Source: Sphingobacterium sp. N143 (GTDB taxonomy: Bacteria; Bacteroidota; Bacteroidia; Sphingobacteriales; Sphingobacteriaceae). From it: 64,000 bases of DNA. The translations under genes were made by a program, and so were the position numbers. Below the pieces are notes generated by a model that saw only the letters and a program-made list of their open reading frames with translations, was not told the origin of the DNA and did not search any database. The stretch's first letter is position 1. Each line of letters begins with the position of its first letter. Shown piece after piece: positions 53,256 to 61,893 of the stretch. The stretch spans positions 62,001 to 126,000 of the forward strand of contig NZ_JACAIS010000004.1 of the NCBI RefSeq assembly GCF_030325625.1, given 5' to 3'.

Positions 53256-54098
53256 CTATAATGTATTATTTGCTATTTTTTTTGTTTGATCATCTGAAAA
53301 GCTCCAAGTTCCACGCTTTTCACAGATAATCTGACCTCCATATTTTACATTGACGACACCGTAGGCATTGATCCCAACCTTCGGCATGATCTGCGTATAA
53401 AAGGCTTTCAATAATTCAAATTTTTGTTCCAGCGAATCCGCCGAACCAACGATCAATTGCTGAGTCCCGACACGAGGTACAAGTTCTATATCTTTATCGG
53501 CATTGACATAGATCTGCACAACCTGGCTGCTCCACAATTCATCCTTTCTTATAAATTCAACCACTTTCACCAAATCTTTTACCAAGGCTGTGGAAATGGT
53601 ATCCAGTGCTTCATTATATCCCTCGGCGATATTACCTGTCGCCACCATAATATGGGGAATATATTTTAATGTTGTCGGAATCTTCAGGCCCTTGGGATCA
53701 ACATAAAACTCACGTCCATTTTTGTTGATCACCCGCATAACAGCCTCGCGCTGATCGATATTAATCGTCACGGTACCATCCATGTCAGCATGTATACTGG
53801 CATTGGATACATAGGGCAATTTCTTTAAACTCTTCTCAATACCTTGAAAAGGAATTCCATTGACTTTTTTTCCCACAAAGCTGCCAAAGTTCTGTTGGAC
53901 AAGCTTAGAAATATCCGCCTGGTCAATGAACGCCTCTGTACCTTCGATCACAATTTTCACTTCTTTACAGAGCTGTTGTTCATCACGTTTACCTACAAGA
54001 CTCATCATCACGACGACCACAATGACACCGATAAAAAACAGTGTAAAGTAAAGAACACGATTCCATTGTATGTCACGTAATTTTTTAAGCATGCTCAA
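53256..54098 (-). CDS. ftsQ: Cell division protein FtsQ
   Basis: Bitopic divisome protein that links early and late components. The 280-residue protein has a short cytosolic end, one membrane helix (about 17-36, VLYFTLFFIGVIVVVVMMSL) and the POTRA and beta domains (about 45-250: CKEVKIVIEGTEAFIDQADI, YVSNASIHADMDGTVTINI, REAVMRVINKNGREFYVDPKG). The start overlaps murC by 14 nt if ATG 54098 is used. Sequence conservation is low as usual; position in the cluster supports the call. Confidence 0.92.
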   Translation of the reverse strand: MSMLKKLRDIQWNRVLYFTLFFIGVIVVVVMMSLVGKRDEQQLCKEVKIVIEGTEAFIDQADISKLVQQNFGSFVGKKVNGIPFQGIEKSLKKLPYVSNASIHADMDGTVTINIDQREAVMRVINKNGREFYVDPKGLKIPTTLKYIPHIMVATGNIAEGYNEALDTISTALVKDLVKVVEFIRKDELWSSQVVQIYVNADKDIELVPRVGTQQLIVGSADSLEQKFELLKAFYTQIMPKVGINAYGVVNVKYGGQIICEKRGTWSFSDDQTKKIANNTL

Positions 54099-55449
54099 AA
54101 ATGGCTTGTAACGGTTTAACCAATCTATCTATATCTCCGGCTCCCACAGTAACGATCAGTCCGGGCTTTTCATTTCTAGCAAAGTCCAGTACCTGTTCAG
54201 CTGTGACAAGCTGTTTTTTTCCGGCGGTAACTTTATCCAGGAGCCAGCTTGAATTTACACCTTCAATTGGAAGTTCACGAGCTGGATAAATCTCCATCAA
54301 CAAGAGGTGATCAGCCATGGATAGCACCTCTGCAAAGCCATCGACAAAATCTCTTGTGCGTGTAAATAAATGCGGTTGAAAGACCACATTTAATTCTTTG
54401 TTTGGATATAACTTCCGCATTGATGTCAAAAAGGCACGCAATTCTTCCGGATGATGGGCATAATCGTCGATGTACACAACTTCCGGTCGGCGAACAATAT
54501 ATTCAAACCTCCTTTTCACTCCTTTAAATGTCGTCAACGCTTTCCTGATAGCCCCGTCTGAAATTCCCAATAGACGTGCCACAGTAATCGCTGCCACCGC
54601 ATTTTCAACATTATGAATTCCCGGGATTCCCAAATGGATATCCTCAATCTTTCCTGAAGCATCCTGATAGTCAAAAAAGAATTCACCATCGCGAACATGG
54701 ACATTAGATGCATAGGCATCCGCCATATCATGACCCGAATAACTGATCTGCCCCTTGAATTCTAGCCCCTTCCGTATAATACGGGTACCTCCGTCAACTA
54801 CTTTATCCAAAAACAACTGGAAGGATTCGAGCAGATGACTTTTATCACCATAGATATCCAAATGATCTGCATCGGAGGATGTGACTATAGCAATATTGGG
54901 GTGAAGCGTTAAAAATGACCTATCAAACTCATCCGCTTCAACAACCACCGTATTATTCGTGCCATATAGCACATTCGTATCATAGTTTGAACTGATCCCG
55001 CCTAAAAATGCGGAACAATCATAACCTGAATCTTTCAATAGATGTGCAACCATCGTTGAAGTTGTCGTCTTGCCATGGGTACCTGCAACTGCAATTGTAA
55101 ATCTGCTTTCACTGATAATTCCCAATACCTGGGATCTCTTATATAGAACATGCCCCTGTGATTCAAAAAATGCTTTGATCTTCGAATCTTTAGGAATTGC
55201 CGGCGTAAATATGACTAAAGTATCTTTTGATGGTGCATGAAAAACAGGGTCAATCGTATGCACATCATCCTGATAGGATACTGAAATTCCCTCCCGAACC
55301 AGTGTTTTGGTCAGTTCAGTCTCTGTACGGTCATATCCATTTACCTCACAGCCTAAATGCTTAAAATAACGGGCAAGACCACTCATCCCGATCCCACCTA
55401 TTCCAATCAAGTAAACTTGCTTTATTGCATCCAGATTCATACTCATCAT
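54085..55449 (-). CDS. murC: UDP-N-acetylmuramate--L-alanine ligase
   Basis: Adds L-Ala to UDP-MurNAc, the first step of the stem peptide. The 454-residue Mur ligase has VYLIGIGGIGMSGLARYF at the N-terminus, the ATP-binding AVAGTHGKTTTSTMVAHLL, the EADEFDRSFL segment and the C-terminal PEVVYIDDYAHHPEELRAFL. ATG 55449 overlaps murG by 4 nt; ATG 55440 (MNLDAIKQ) is an alternative start. Confidence 0.97.
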   Translation of the reverse strand: MMSMNLDAIKQVYLIGIGGIGMSGLARYFKHLGCEVNGYDRTETELTKTLVREGISVSYQDDVHTIDPVFHAPSKDTLVIFTPAIPKDSKIKAFFESQGHVLYKRSQVLGIISESRFTIAVAGTHGKTTTSTMVAHLLKDSGYDCSAFLGGISSNYDTNVLYGTNNTVVVEADEFDRSFLTLHPNIAIVTSSDADHLDIYGDKSHLLESFQLFLDKVVDGGTRIIRKGLEFKGQISYSGHDMADAYASNVHVRDGEFFFDYQDASGKIEDIHLGIPGIHNVENAVAAITVARLLGISDGAIRKALTTFKGVKRRFEYIVRRPEVVYIDDYAHHPEELRAFLTSMRKLYPNKELNVVFQPHLFTRTRDFVDGFAEVLSMADHLLLMEIYPARELPIEGVNSSWLLDKVTAGKKQLVTAEQVLDFARNEKPGLIVTVGAGDIDRLVKPLQAIFEHA

Positions 55450-56552
55450 CTATTTTTATTTGCCAATTTATATACTTGCTCTGCAATCTGAACATCTGCA
55501 TCCAGCTTAGCGAGTTTCTTAATATTCTCACTTAGCTGCAGCACCTGTTCCTGATCTTTCAATAGTTCCAAAGCCGCTGGGATCAAGTCCTGTGCAGCGT
55601 CCACATCTTTAATTAATAGGGCTGCCTTCTTATTGACCAAAGCCATTGCATTCTTTGTCTGATGGTCTTCCGCAACATTGGGCGAAGGGACTAAAACAAC
55701 AGGTTTTCCCACCACACACAATTCAGAGATAGTGCCGGCTCCCGCACGACTGATAATCAGATCAGCGGCAGCATAAGCATAATCCATCCGCTGAAGAAAT
55801 GCCATCATTTTTACATTATCCGGCAGTTTATCTTCCAATTCAACACGTAACTTATCTACGTAAAAGCTACCGCACTGCCATATCACCTGCACATCTTCCT
55901 TACACAACACCTTGATATAAGCCATCACACTTTCATTCAATGTCCGGGCACCCAAGCTTCCTCCCAGGATTAAAATTGTTCTCTTATGTGTGTCTAGCCC
56001 AAAAAACTGCAACGCTTCTGTCCTTTTATCCGCAATGTCAACAGATTCGCGTCGTATCGGATTTCCGGTAAGCAGTATTTTATCTGCCGGAAAAAACTGA
56101 TCCATTCCCTCATACGCAACACATACTTTCGCAGCTTTGGCACCTACCTTTTTATTGGTCACACCAGCATATGAATTCTGTTCCTGCACCAGCGTAGTTA
56201 CCCCCAATTTATTTGCCATCATCAGCAATGGTCCAGAAGCAAAGCCACCAACACCTACGGCAACATCTGGCCTGAAATCCCGGATCACTTTTTTCGCTTT
56301 ATTCAGACTTTTCATCAACTTAAATGGGAGCAGGATATTTTTCCAAACTTGCTTTCTGTTGATACCCTGAATATCAAGTCCAATGATCTTATAACCTGCC
56401 GCTGGCACTTTATCCATTTCCATCCGCCCATTGGCACCCACAAAGAGAATTTCATTGGCAGGGTCCATTGCCTTCAATGCATTTGCAATTGAAATCGCCG
56501 GAAAGATATGTCCTCCGGTTCCACCTCCACTTATGATTACCCGAATTGCCAT
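55446..56552 (-). CDS. murG: UDP-GlcNAc:lipid I N-acetylglucosaminyltransferase
   Basis: Converts lipid I to lipid II at the inner face of the membrane. The 368-residue GT-B enzyme shows VIISGGGTGGHIFPAISIA, VGVGGFASGPLLMMANKLG and the C-terminal sugar-nucleotide site LIISRAGAGTISELCVVGKPVVLVPSPNVAEDHQTKNA (in parts: ISRAGAGTISELCVVGKP and VLVPSPNVAEDHQTKNA). It ends 4 nt inside murC, and begins 14 bp after ftsW. Confidence 0.97.
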   Translation of the reverse strand: MAIRVIISGGGTGGHIFPAISIANALKAMDPANEILFVGANGRMEMDKVPAAGYKIIGLDIQGINRKQVWKNILLPFKLMKSLNKAKKVIRDFRPDVAVGVGGFASGPLLMMANKLGVTTLVQEQNSYAGVTNKKVGAKAAKVCVAYEGMDQFFPADKILLTGNPIRRESVDIADKRTEALQFFGLDTHKRTILILGGSLGARTLNESVMAYIKVLCKEDVQVIWQCGSFYVDKLRVELEDKLPDNVKMMAFLQRMDYAYAAADLIISRAGAGTISELCVVGKPVVLVPSPNVAEDHQTKNAMALVNKKAALLIKDVDAAQDLIPAALELLKDQEQVLQLSENIKKLAKLDADVQIAEQVYKLANKNR

Positions 56553-56566
56553 GCTTTTTCTATTTT

Positions 56567-57775
56567 CTAAGCTGGAATAGAACCAACAATCACCTTTTTA
56601 GGCTTTGGCTGTTCGTCCAACTGTTGTTTTCCTTTTAATTCTTCAATATTTCTGCTCACGCTTAAGATAATACCCAGCGCTACGCTCGTAAATAAAATGG
56701 ATGTCCCCCCCATACTGACCAATGGCAACGGCACCCCGGTCACCGGCCCCAGCCCCACAGCAACAGCCATATTCGCCAAGGCCTGGATCGTTAGGCTAAA
56801 GCCAAGGCCCGCGGCCAGAAACGTTCCAAATGCTTTCGGACTCATCGTCACAATGCGTATACAGCGGTACATCAGCGCCAGATAGAGAAATAACAAGATC
56901 ACTCCACCCACTGCCCCATATTCTTCAATAATGATCGCATAGATAAAATCGGAATATGGATGTGGCAACACATTGCGCTGCACACTATTACCTGGACCTT
57001 TACCAAATAACCCACCTGTAGCAATTGCAATCTTTGCATTATTTGCCTGATAATTTTTGTCATCCTGAAATGATACCGGAGCTGATACATCTTCTTTCTT
57101 TTCTACTCCTAAGAATGTCTTTACCCGGCTATAATAGGTGGCCCGTCTTGGGCCAATTGAGACGACAATAATCCCCAATAAAACAACCCCAGCTGAAACT
57201 ATCGCGATTTGTTTAAAGCTTATCCGCCCGATCAGCAACAATAAAACGCTGACACCAAACAACATAATCGCTGTAGACATATTCGCCCATGCGATGAGTA
57301 CGAAAACACCACATACTGACCCCATAATGGGCAAAAAGGCTTTCTTGACATCTTTAATTTCTTCTTGCTTTCGGGATAGCATCCGGGCAAGAAAAACAAT
57401 CAGTGACAATTTGGCCAAATCGGAGGTCTGAAAAGTCAAGCCAGTCCCAGGAATAGTCAACCAACGACTTGCTTCATTGACACTACTTCCAAATACCAAA
57501 GTAAACAACAATAAAGGAATGGTAATCCCCATCAGTATCTTGGATATCCCGGCATAATAACGGTAGTCCAATTTATGGGAAAGATACATCAGGACAAATC
57601 CGATCGCAATAATCGAAAAATGTTTCAACAGATACATTTCTGTGCCCTTACCTTCCTTATAGGCCAAGGTTCCAACCGAGCTGTACACTGCCAAAAGTGA
57701 CCAGCCGGATAGAATGATCACGATGATCCATATCCATCGATCTCCCTTAAGTTTAGACATTATGTTCTGTAACAT
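56567..57775 (-). CDS. ftsW: Lipid II polymerase FtsW (SEDS family)
   Basis: Septal peptidoglycan glycosyltransferase acting with the FtsI-type PBP at the far end of the cluster. The 402-residue membrane protein has ten helices and family motifs such as SRWLTIPGTGLTFQTSDLAK, the large periplasmic loop with KNYQANNAKIAIATGGLFGKGPG and GVPLPLVSMGGTSILFTSV. Placement between murD and murG marks it as FtsW rather than RodA. Start may be ATG 57775 or ATG 57760 (MSKLKGDR). Confidence 0.95.
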   Translation of the reverse strand: MLQNIMSKLKGDRWIWIIVIILSGWSLLAVYSSVGTLAYKEGKGTEMYLLKHFSIIAIGFVLMYLSHKLDYRYYAGISKILMGITIPLLLFTLVFGSSVNEASRWLTIPGTGLTFQTSDLAKLSLIVFLARMLSRKQEEIKDVKKAFLPIMGSVCGVFVLIAWANMSTAIMLFGVSVLLLLIGRISFKQIAIVSAGVVLLGIIVVSIGPRRATYYSRVKTFLGVEKKEDVSAPVSFQDDKNYQANNAKIAIATGGLFGKGPGNSVQRNVLPHPYSDFIYAIIIEEYGAVGGVILLFLYLALMYRCIRIVTMSPKAFGTFLAAGLGFSLTIQALANMAVAVGLGPVTGVPLPLVSMGGTSILFTSVALGIILSVSRNIEELKGKQQLDEQPKPKKVIVGSIPA

Positions 57776-57805
57776 ATCCTTTTTTCCTTTTATGGTTACA
57801 CCATT

Positions 57806-59179
57806 TTATAATTCCATGACCGCGGCTTTGAACTTATCACCCCGATCTTCATAGTTTTTGAACCAATCGAAGCTTGCACAAGCCGGTGACAACAGTACTG
57901 TATCTCCTTTTTTTGCCAAATGTGAGGATAGTACAACAGCGTCCTGCATCGAAGTACTATTGACTATGATCTCCACATCTTGCTCGAAAGCACTGTGAAT
58001 TGCTGCAGTATCTTTTCCCAGACAAACAATTGCACGTACTTTATCTTTCACCAAATCAACTAACATACTATAATCATTTCCTTTATCCACGCCCCCTAAC
58101 AACAACACAATAGGTGTTGAAAAACTTTCCAGCGCATACCAGACCGAATTAACATTGGTCGCTTTTGAATCATTGATATAGTTGACTCCACCGATACAGG
58201 CCACCTGCTCCAGACGATGTGGAATATTCACATATGAGCCCATACTTTCTTTCATCGCTTGATTTCTCAATTCCTGTACTTTTGCAATCAATCCTGAAGC
58301 CATGCTATTATAAACATTATGCTTTCCATGCAATGACAATTCCTCTGTTCTCATAGTGAATGTATCGTTATTTGGTGTATTAATAATAATCGTTTTATCT
58401 GCAGTCAAATATGCTCCTAATTCGACCTGCTTTTCCTGTGTAAAAGGCAAATAAGTCCCTTTACTTTGATGTCTTTCCAATCCTTTCACTGTCTCAGGAT
58501 CATCCAAACAGTATATAAAATAGTCTTGTTCTGTTTGATTTTGAATCATCCGGAATTTTGAATCCACGTAATTCTCCATCCGATGGTCATATCGATCCAA
58601 ATGATCTGGAGTAATGTTCAGGATAACAGCTACATCTGCCCTGAAATGATACATATCATCCAACATAAAACTGGATATTTCCAAAACATAATAATCAAAG
58701 TTTTCCCTTGCAACTTGAAGGGCAAAACTTTTGCCTATATTCCCGGCTAATCCAACATGAAGACCAGCATGTTTTAACATTTCATAGGTCAACATCGTGG
58801 TTGTGGATTTTCCGTTTGATCCCGTGATACAGATCAATTTGGCATCAGTATGCTGAGCTGCAAACTCAATCTCAGCAATCACAGGAATACCTTTCTTTTT
58901 CAGAGCGACAATCAACGGAACTGTTTCAGGGATCCCCGGGCTTTTCACCACAAGTGTTGCATTCAATATCCGCTGCTCATCATGAGTTCCCTCTTCGAAG
59001 GCAATATTTTCAGCCGTCAGTTGTTCCTTATAATGATCCGCTATAAGCCCCTTGTCTGACACAAATACATCATACCCCTTTTCCTTTCCCAAGATTGCAG
59101 TCCCAACACCACTCTCCCCTGCCCCTAAAATGACCAAGCTACCTGATTGCGGATAATATGTTGTCGAAATATTTGGCAT
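57806..59179 (-). CDS. murD: UDP-N-acetylmuramoyl-L-alanine--D-glutamate ligase
   Basis: Adds D-Glu to the growing stem peptide. The 457-residue Mur ligase shows SLVILGAGESGVGTAILG at the N-terminus, the ATP loop ICITGSNGKSTTTMLTYEML, NITPDHLDRYDHRMENYVDSK and the C-terminal YINDSKATNVNSVWYALES. No deviation from family features seen. It follows mraY by 2 bp. Confidence 0.97.
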   Translation of the reverse strand: MPNISTTYYPQSGSLVILGAGESGVGTAILGKEKGYDVFVSDKGLIADHYKEQLTAENIAFEEGTHDEQRILNATLVVKSPGIPETVPLIVALKKKGIPVIAEIEFAAQHTDAKLICITGSNGKSTTTMLTYEMLKHAGLHVGLAGNIGKSFALQVARENFDYYVLEISSFMLDDMYHFRADVAVILNITPDHLDRYDHRMENYVDSKFRMIQNQTEQDYFIYCLDDPETVKGLERHQSKGTYLPFTQEKQVELGAYLTADKTIIINTPNNDTFTMRTEELSLHGKHNVYNSMASGLIAKVQELRNQAMKESMGSYVNIPHRLEQVACIGGVNYINDSKATNVNSVWYALESFSTPIVLLLGGVDKGNDYSMLVDLVKDKVRAIVCLGKDTAAIHSAFEQDVEIIVNSTSMQDAVVLSSHLAKKGDTVLLSPACASFDWFKNYEDRGDKFKAAVMEL

Positions 59180-59181
59180 CT

Positions 59182-60426
59182 TTATCTAATTTTCAATGTT
59201 ACAATAGTTAGGATCGCTAGGATTATTCCTATAATCACAAATCGAGTCACAATTTTTGCCTCGTGATACCCCTTCTTTTGGAAGTGATGATGCAATGGTG
59301 ACATCAAGAAAATCCGTCGTCCTTCGCCGTACTTCTTTTTTGTGTATTTGAAATAGGATACCTGAAGTATGACAGAAAGATTCTCCAAAAGGAATACGCC
59401 ACATAAAATTGGAATCAGCAACTCTTTACGGATCAGAATAGCAAAAGCTGCAATAATGCCCCCTATTGCCAAACTTCCTGTATCCCCCATAAAAACCTGA
59501 GCTGGATAGGTATTATACCATAAAAATCCTACACATGCGCCCACAAATGCTCCAGCAAAGATCACAAGCTCACCCGAGTTCGGGATATACATTATATTGA
59601 GGTAATCCGAAAAAATGACGTTACCGGACACATAAGCCAATATGGCCAAAGTAACCCCGATAATAGCTGAGGTACTTGTAGCCAGACCATCAATACCATC
59701 TGTAATATTTGCTCCGTTGGAAACCGCTGTTACAATAAAGATGACAACGATCAAAAAGACCACAAAAGTCAGATAATCACTCTGCAATCCAAACATTTTA
59801 AAAACCTTCGCATAGTCAAACTCGTTGTTTTTATAGAATGGAATATTCGTTTTGGAGGATTTTACATTCTCCGCATAGGTTCTCTCACCCGTACCTTCGT
59901 TGATAACCACTTCAACAGGTTTGGTCGAAGTAGGTTTATCCACACCTTTACGAACAACAATATCTGGATGAAAATACATGGTACAGGCAATGATTGCTCC
60001 CAAGCCGACCTGTCCCACAACTTTAAATTTACCAGCTAAACCTTCTTTATTATGTCTAAAAACTTTAATGTAATCATCCAAGAACCCAATTGCTCCCATC
60101 CAGAGAGTGGTTACAATCATAATAATCACATAAATATTGGTGAGCTTGGCAAATAATAACGTAGGTATCAAGATTCCGGCGATTATGATTATCCCCCCCA
60201 TTGTTGGTGTACCAGCTTTCTTTTTCTCACCTTCTAGCCCTAAATCACGAATTGTTTCTCCCACTTGCTTATTATGCAGGAATTGAATCAATTTCCCCCC
60301 AAAAACCGTGGTAATGATCAATGATGCGATTACAGCCATAGACGTCCGAAAGGAAATATACTGAAACAATCCCCCCCCAGGTATATGCATGTATTCACTA
60401 AGCCACGTAAATAGATGGTACAACAT
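59182..60426 (-). CDS. mraY: Phospho-MurNAc-pentapeptide transferase
   Basis: Makes lipid I by joining UDP-MurNAc-pentapeptide to undecaprenyl phosphate. The 414-residue membrane enzyme has about ten helices, with [17 protein letters not shown] and [18 protein letters not shown] near the catalytic Asp pair, and [18 protein letters not shown] and [18 protein letters not shown] further on. It is about 50 residues longer than E. coli MraY because of a periplasmic insert near 150-205 ([20 protein letters not shown]), which is usual in this phylum. Between murE and murD. Confidence 0.97.
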   Translation of the reverse strand: MLYHLFTWLSEYMHIPGGGLFQYISFRTSMAVIASLIITTVFGGKLIQFLHNKQVGETIRDLGLEGEKKKAGTPTMGGIIIIAGILIPTLLFAKLTNIYVIIMIVTTLWMGAIGFLDDYIKVFRHNKEGLAGKFKVVGQVGLGAIIACTMYFHPDIVVRKGVDKPTSTKPVEVVINEGTGERTYAENVKSSKTNIPFYKNNEFDYAKVFKMFGLQSDYLTFVVFLIVVIFIVTAVSNGANITDGIDGLATSTSAIIGVTLAILAYVSGNVIFSDYLNIMYIPNSGELVIFAGAFVGACVGFLWYNTYPAQVFMGDTGSLAIGGIIAAFAILIRKELLIPILCGVFLLENLSVILQVSYFKYTKKKYGEGRRIFLMSPLHHHFQKKGYHEAKIVTRFVIIGIILAILTIVTLKIR

Positions 60427-60432
60427 ATTTTT

Positions 60433-61893
60433 CTATTTTTCGTTAAATGTATTCTCTAAAATCTCTTTATCATCAAAATGGTACTTCACACCTTTCACAT
60501 CTTGATATTTTTCATGTCCTTTTCCGGCGACCAAGATAATATCACCAGGATTTGCCAATTGATATGCTACGCGAATAGCCTCTTTGCGATCCGCGATGGA
60601 AAGCGTCTTTACTTTCTGATCTGCCCCTACTCCGGCCTCTATTTCTTTGATAATCTCATATGGATCTTCGGTTCTAGGATTATCAGAGGTGATCAGAAAT
60701 CTGTCGCTATACCGCAATGCAGCTTGGGCCATCTCTGGTCTCTTTGTTTTATCGCGATCCCCACCACAGCCCAAAACGGTAATAATTTTTTGTTCTGGGC
60801 GGCGCAACAAACTGATCGTCTTTAACACGTTTTCCACAGCATCGGGTGTATGCGCATAATCCACTATACCAAAAACACCTGAAGTGGATTTTATCGTTTC
60901 AAATCTTCCCTCAGCTCCTTTCAAAGTGCTCAAAGCAGTAAGCACTTTAACGGTCTCCTGCTCCAGTAATATTGCCGTAGCATATACTGCTAACAGATTG
61001 TATGCATTGAAATCACCAATCAACTTCACCCATACTTCCTGACCGTCGATACTCATCAACATACCGTCAAAATGGCTTTCAATCACTTTAGCTTTAAAAT
61101 CTGCCCCCGAACGTAGTCCATAGCTCTTCTTATGCGCAACCGTATTCTGTAACATCACTTGACCATTTCTATCATCTACATTGGTCAGCGCAAAAGCATG
61201 GGCATCGAGATCATCAAAAAATTTCTTTTTTGCCTTGATGTAGTTATCAAAAGTCTGATGAAAGTCAAGGTGATCATGCGTTATATTCGTAAATACTGCC
61301 CCAGCAAACATCAATCCCGCAATACGCTCTTGAACTACAGCATGTGAGCTTACCTCCATAAAGGCATAGTCACAACCATCATCAACCATATCACGCAGCA
61401 GTTGGTTCAGCTGAATCGGATCAGGAGTCGTATGTGTTGCAGGAATAACTTTTGTTCCGATCTGATTCTGAACTGTGGACAACAGACCGACATGGTAACC
61501 AAGCTCCATAAACAACTGAAACAACAGTGTTGCCACAGTCGTTTTTCCATTCGTTCCCGTCACTCCGATCAACTTAAGGTGTTCAGATGGATTTCCGTAG
61601 AAATTTGCCGAAGCCACACCAAGTGCATATGCCGAATCAGCTACTAAAATATACACAACAGAATCAAGCGTTTCCGTAGGTAACTCTTCTACAATAACTG
61701 CTCTAGCTCCAGAAGTAATCGCCTTATCTATAAATAGATGTCCATCTGTCTGCACTCCTCGAATCGCGATAAACAGACTCCCCAGCTCCACTTTTCTGGA
61801 ATCAAAGCACAAAGAGTGCACATCAACCTCTTCGAGGTTCCCCACAACCTGCTGTACAGGGATGGCATGCAATACTGTTTTTAAATCCATCAT
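60433..61893 (-). CDS. murE: UDP-MurNAc-tripeptide synthetase, meso-DAP adding
   Basis: Adds the third residue to the stem peptide. The 486-residue Mur ligase shows LIGVTGTNGKTTVATLLFQLF, HDHLDFHQTFDNYIKAKKKFF (in parts: THDHLDFHQTFDNYIKAKK) and, decisively, SDNPRTEDPYEIIKEI. The DNPR motif marks the meso-diaminopimelate enzyme rather than the L-lysine one. Its stop is 6 bp before mraY, and its start overlaps the PBP stop by 1 base. Confidence 0.97.
   Translation of the reverse strand: MMDLKTVLHAIPVQQVVGNLEEVDVHSLCFDSRKVELGSLFIAIRGVQTDGHLFIDKAITSGARAVIVEELPTETLDSVVYILVADSAYALGVASANFYGNPSEHLKLIGVTGTNGKTTVATLLFQLFMELGYHVGLLSTVQNQIGTKVIPATHTTPDPIQLNQLLRDMVDDGCDYAFMEVSSHAVVQERIAGLMFAGAVFTNITHDHLDFHQTFDNYIKAKKKFFDDLDAHAFALTNVDDRNGQVMLQNTVAHKKSYGLRSGADFKAKVIESHFDGMLMSIDGQEVWVKLIGDFNAYNLLAVYATAILLEQETVKVLTALSTLKGAEGRFETIKSTSGVFGIVDYAHTPDAVENVLKTISLLRRPEQKIITVLGCGGDRDKTKRPEMAQAALRYSDRFLITSDNPRTEDPYEIIKEIEAGVGADQKVKTLSIADRKEAIRVAYQLANPGDIILVAGKGHEKYQDVKGVKYHFDDKEILENTFNEK

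Noticed and set aside
60830..60838. TTTTCCACA, a single DnaA-box-like match
   Set aside because: Lies in conserved murE coding sequence and is isolated; one match is expected by chance.
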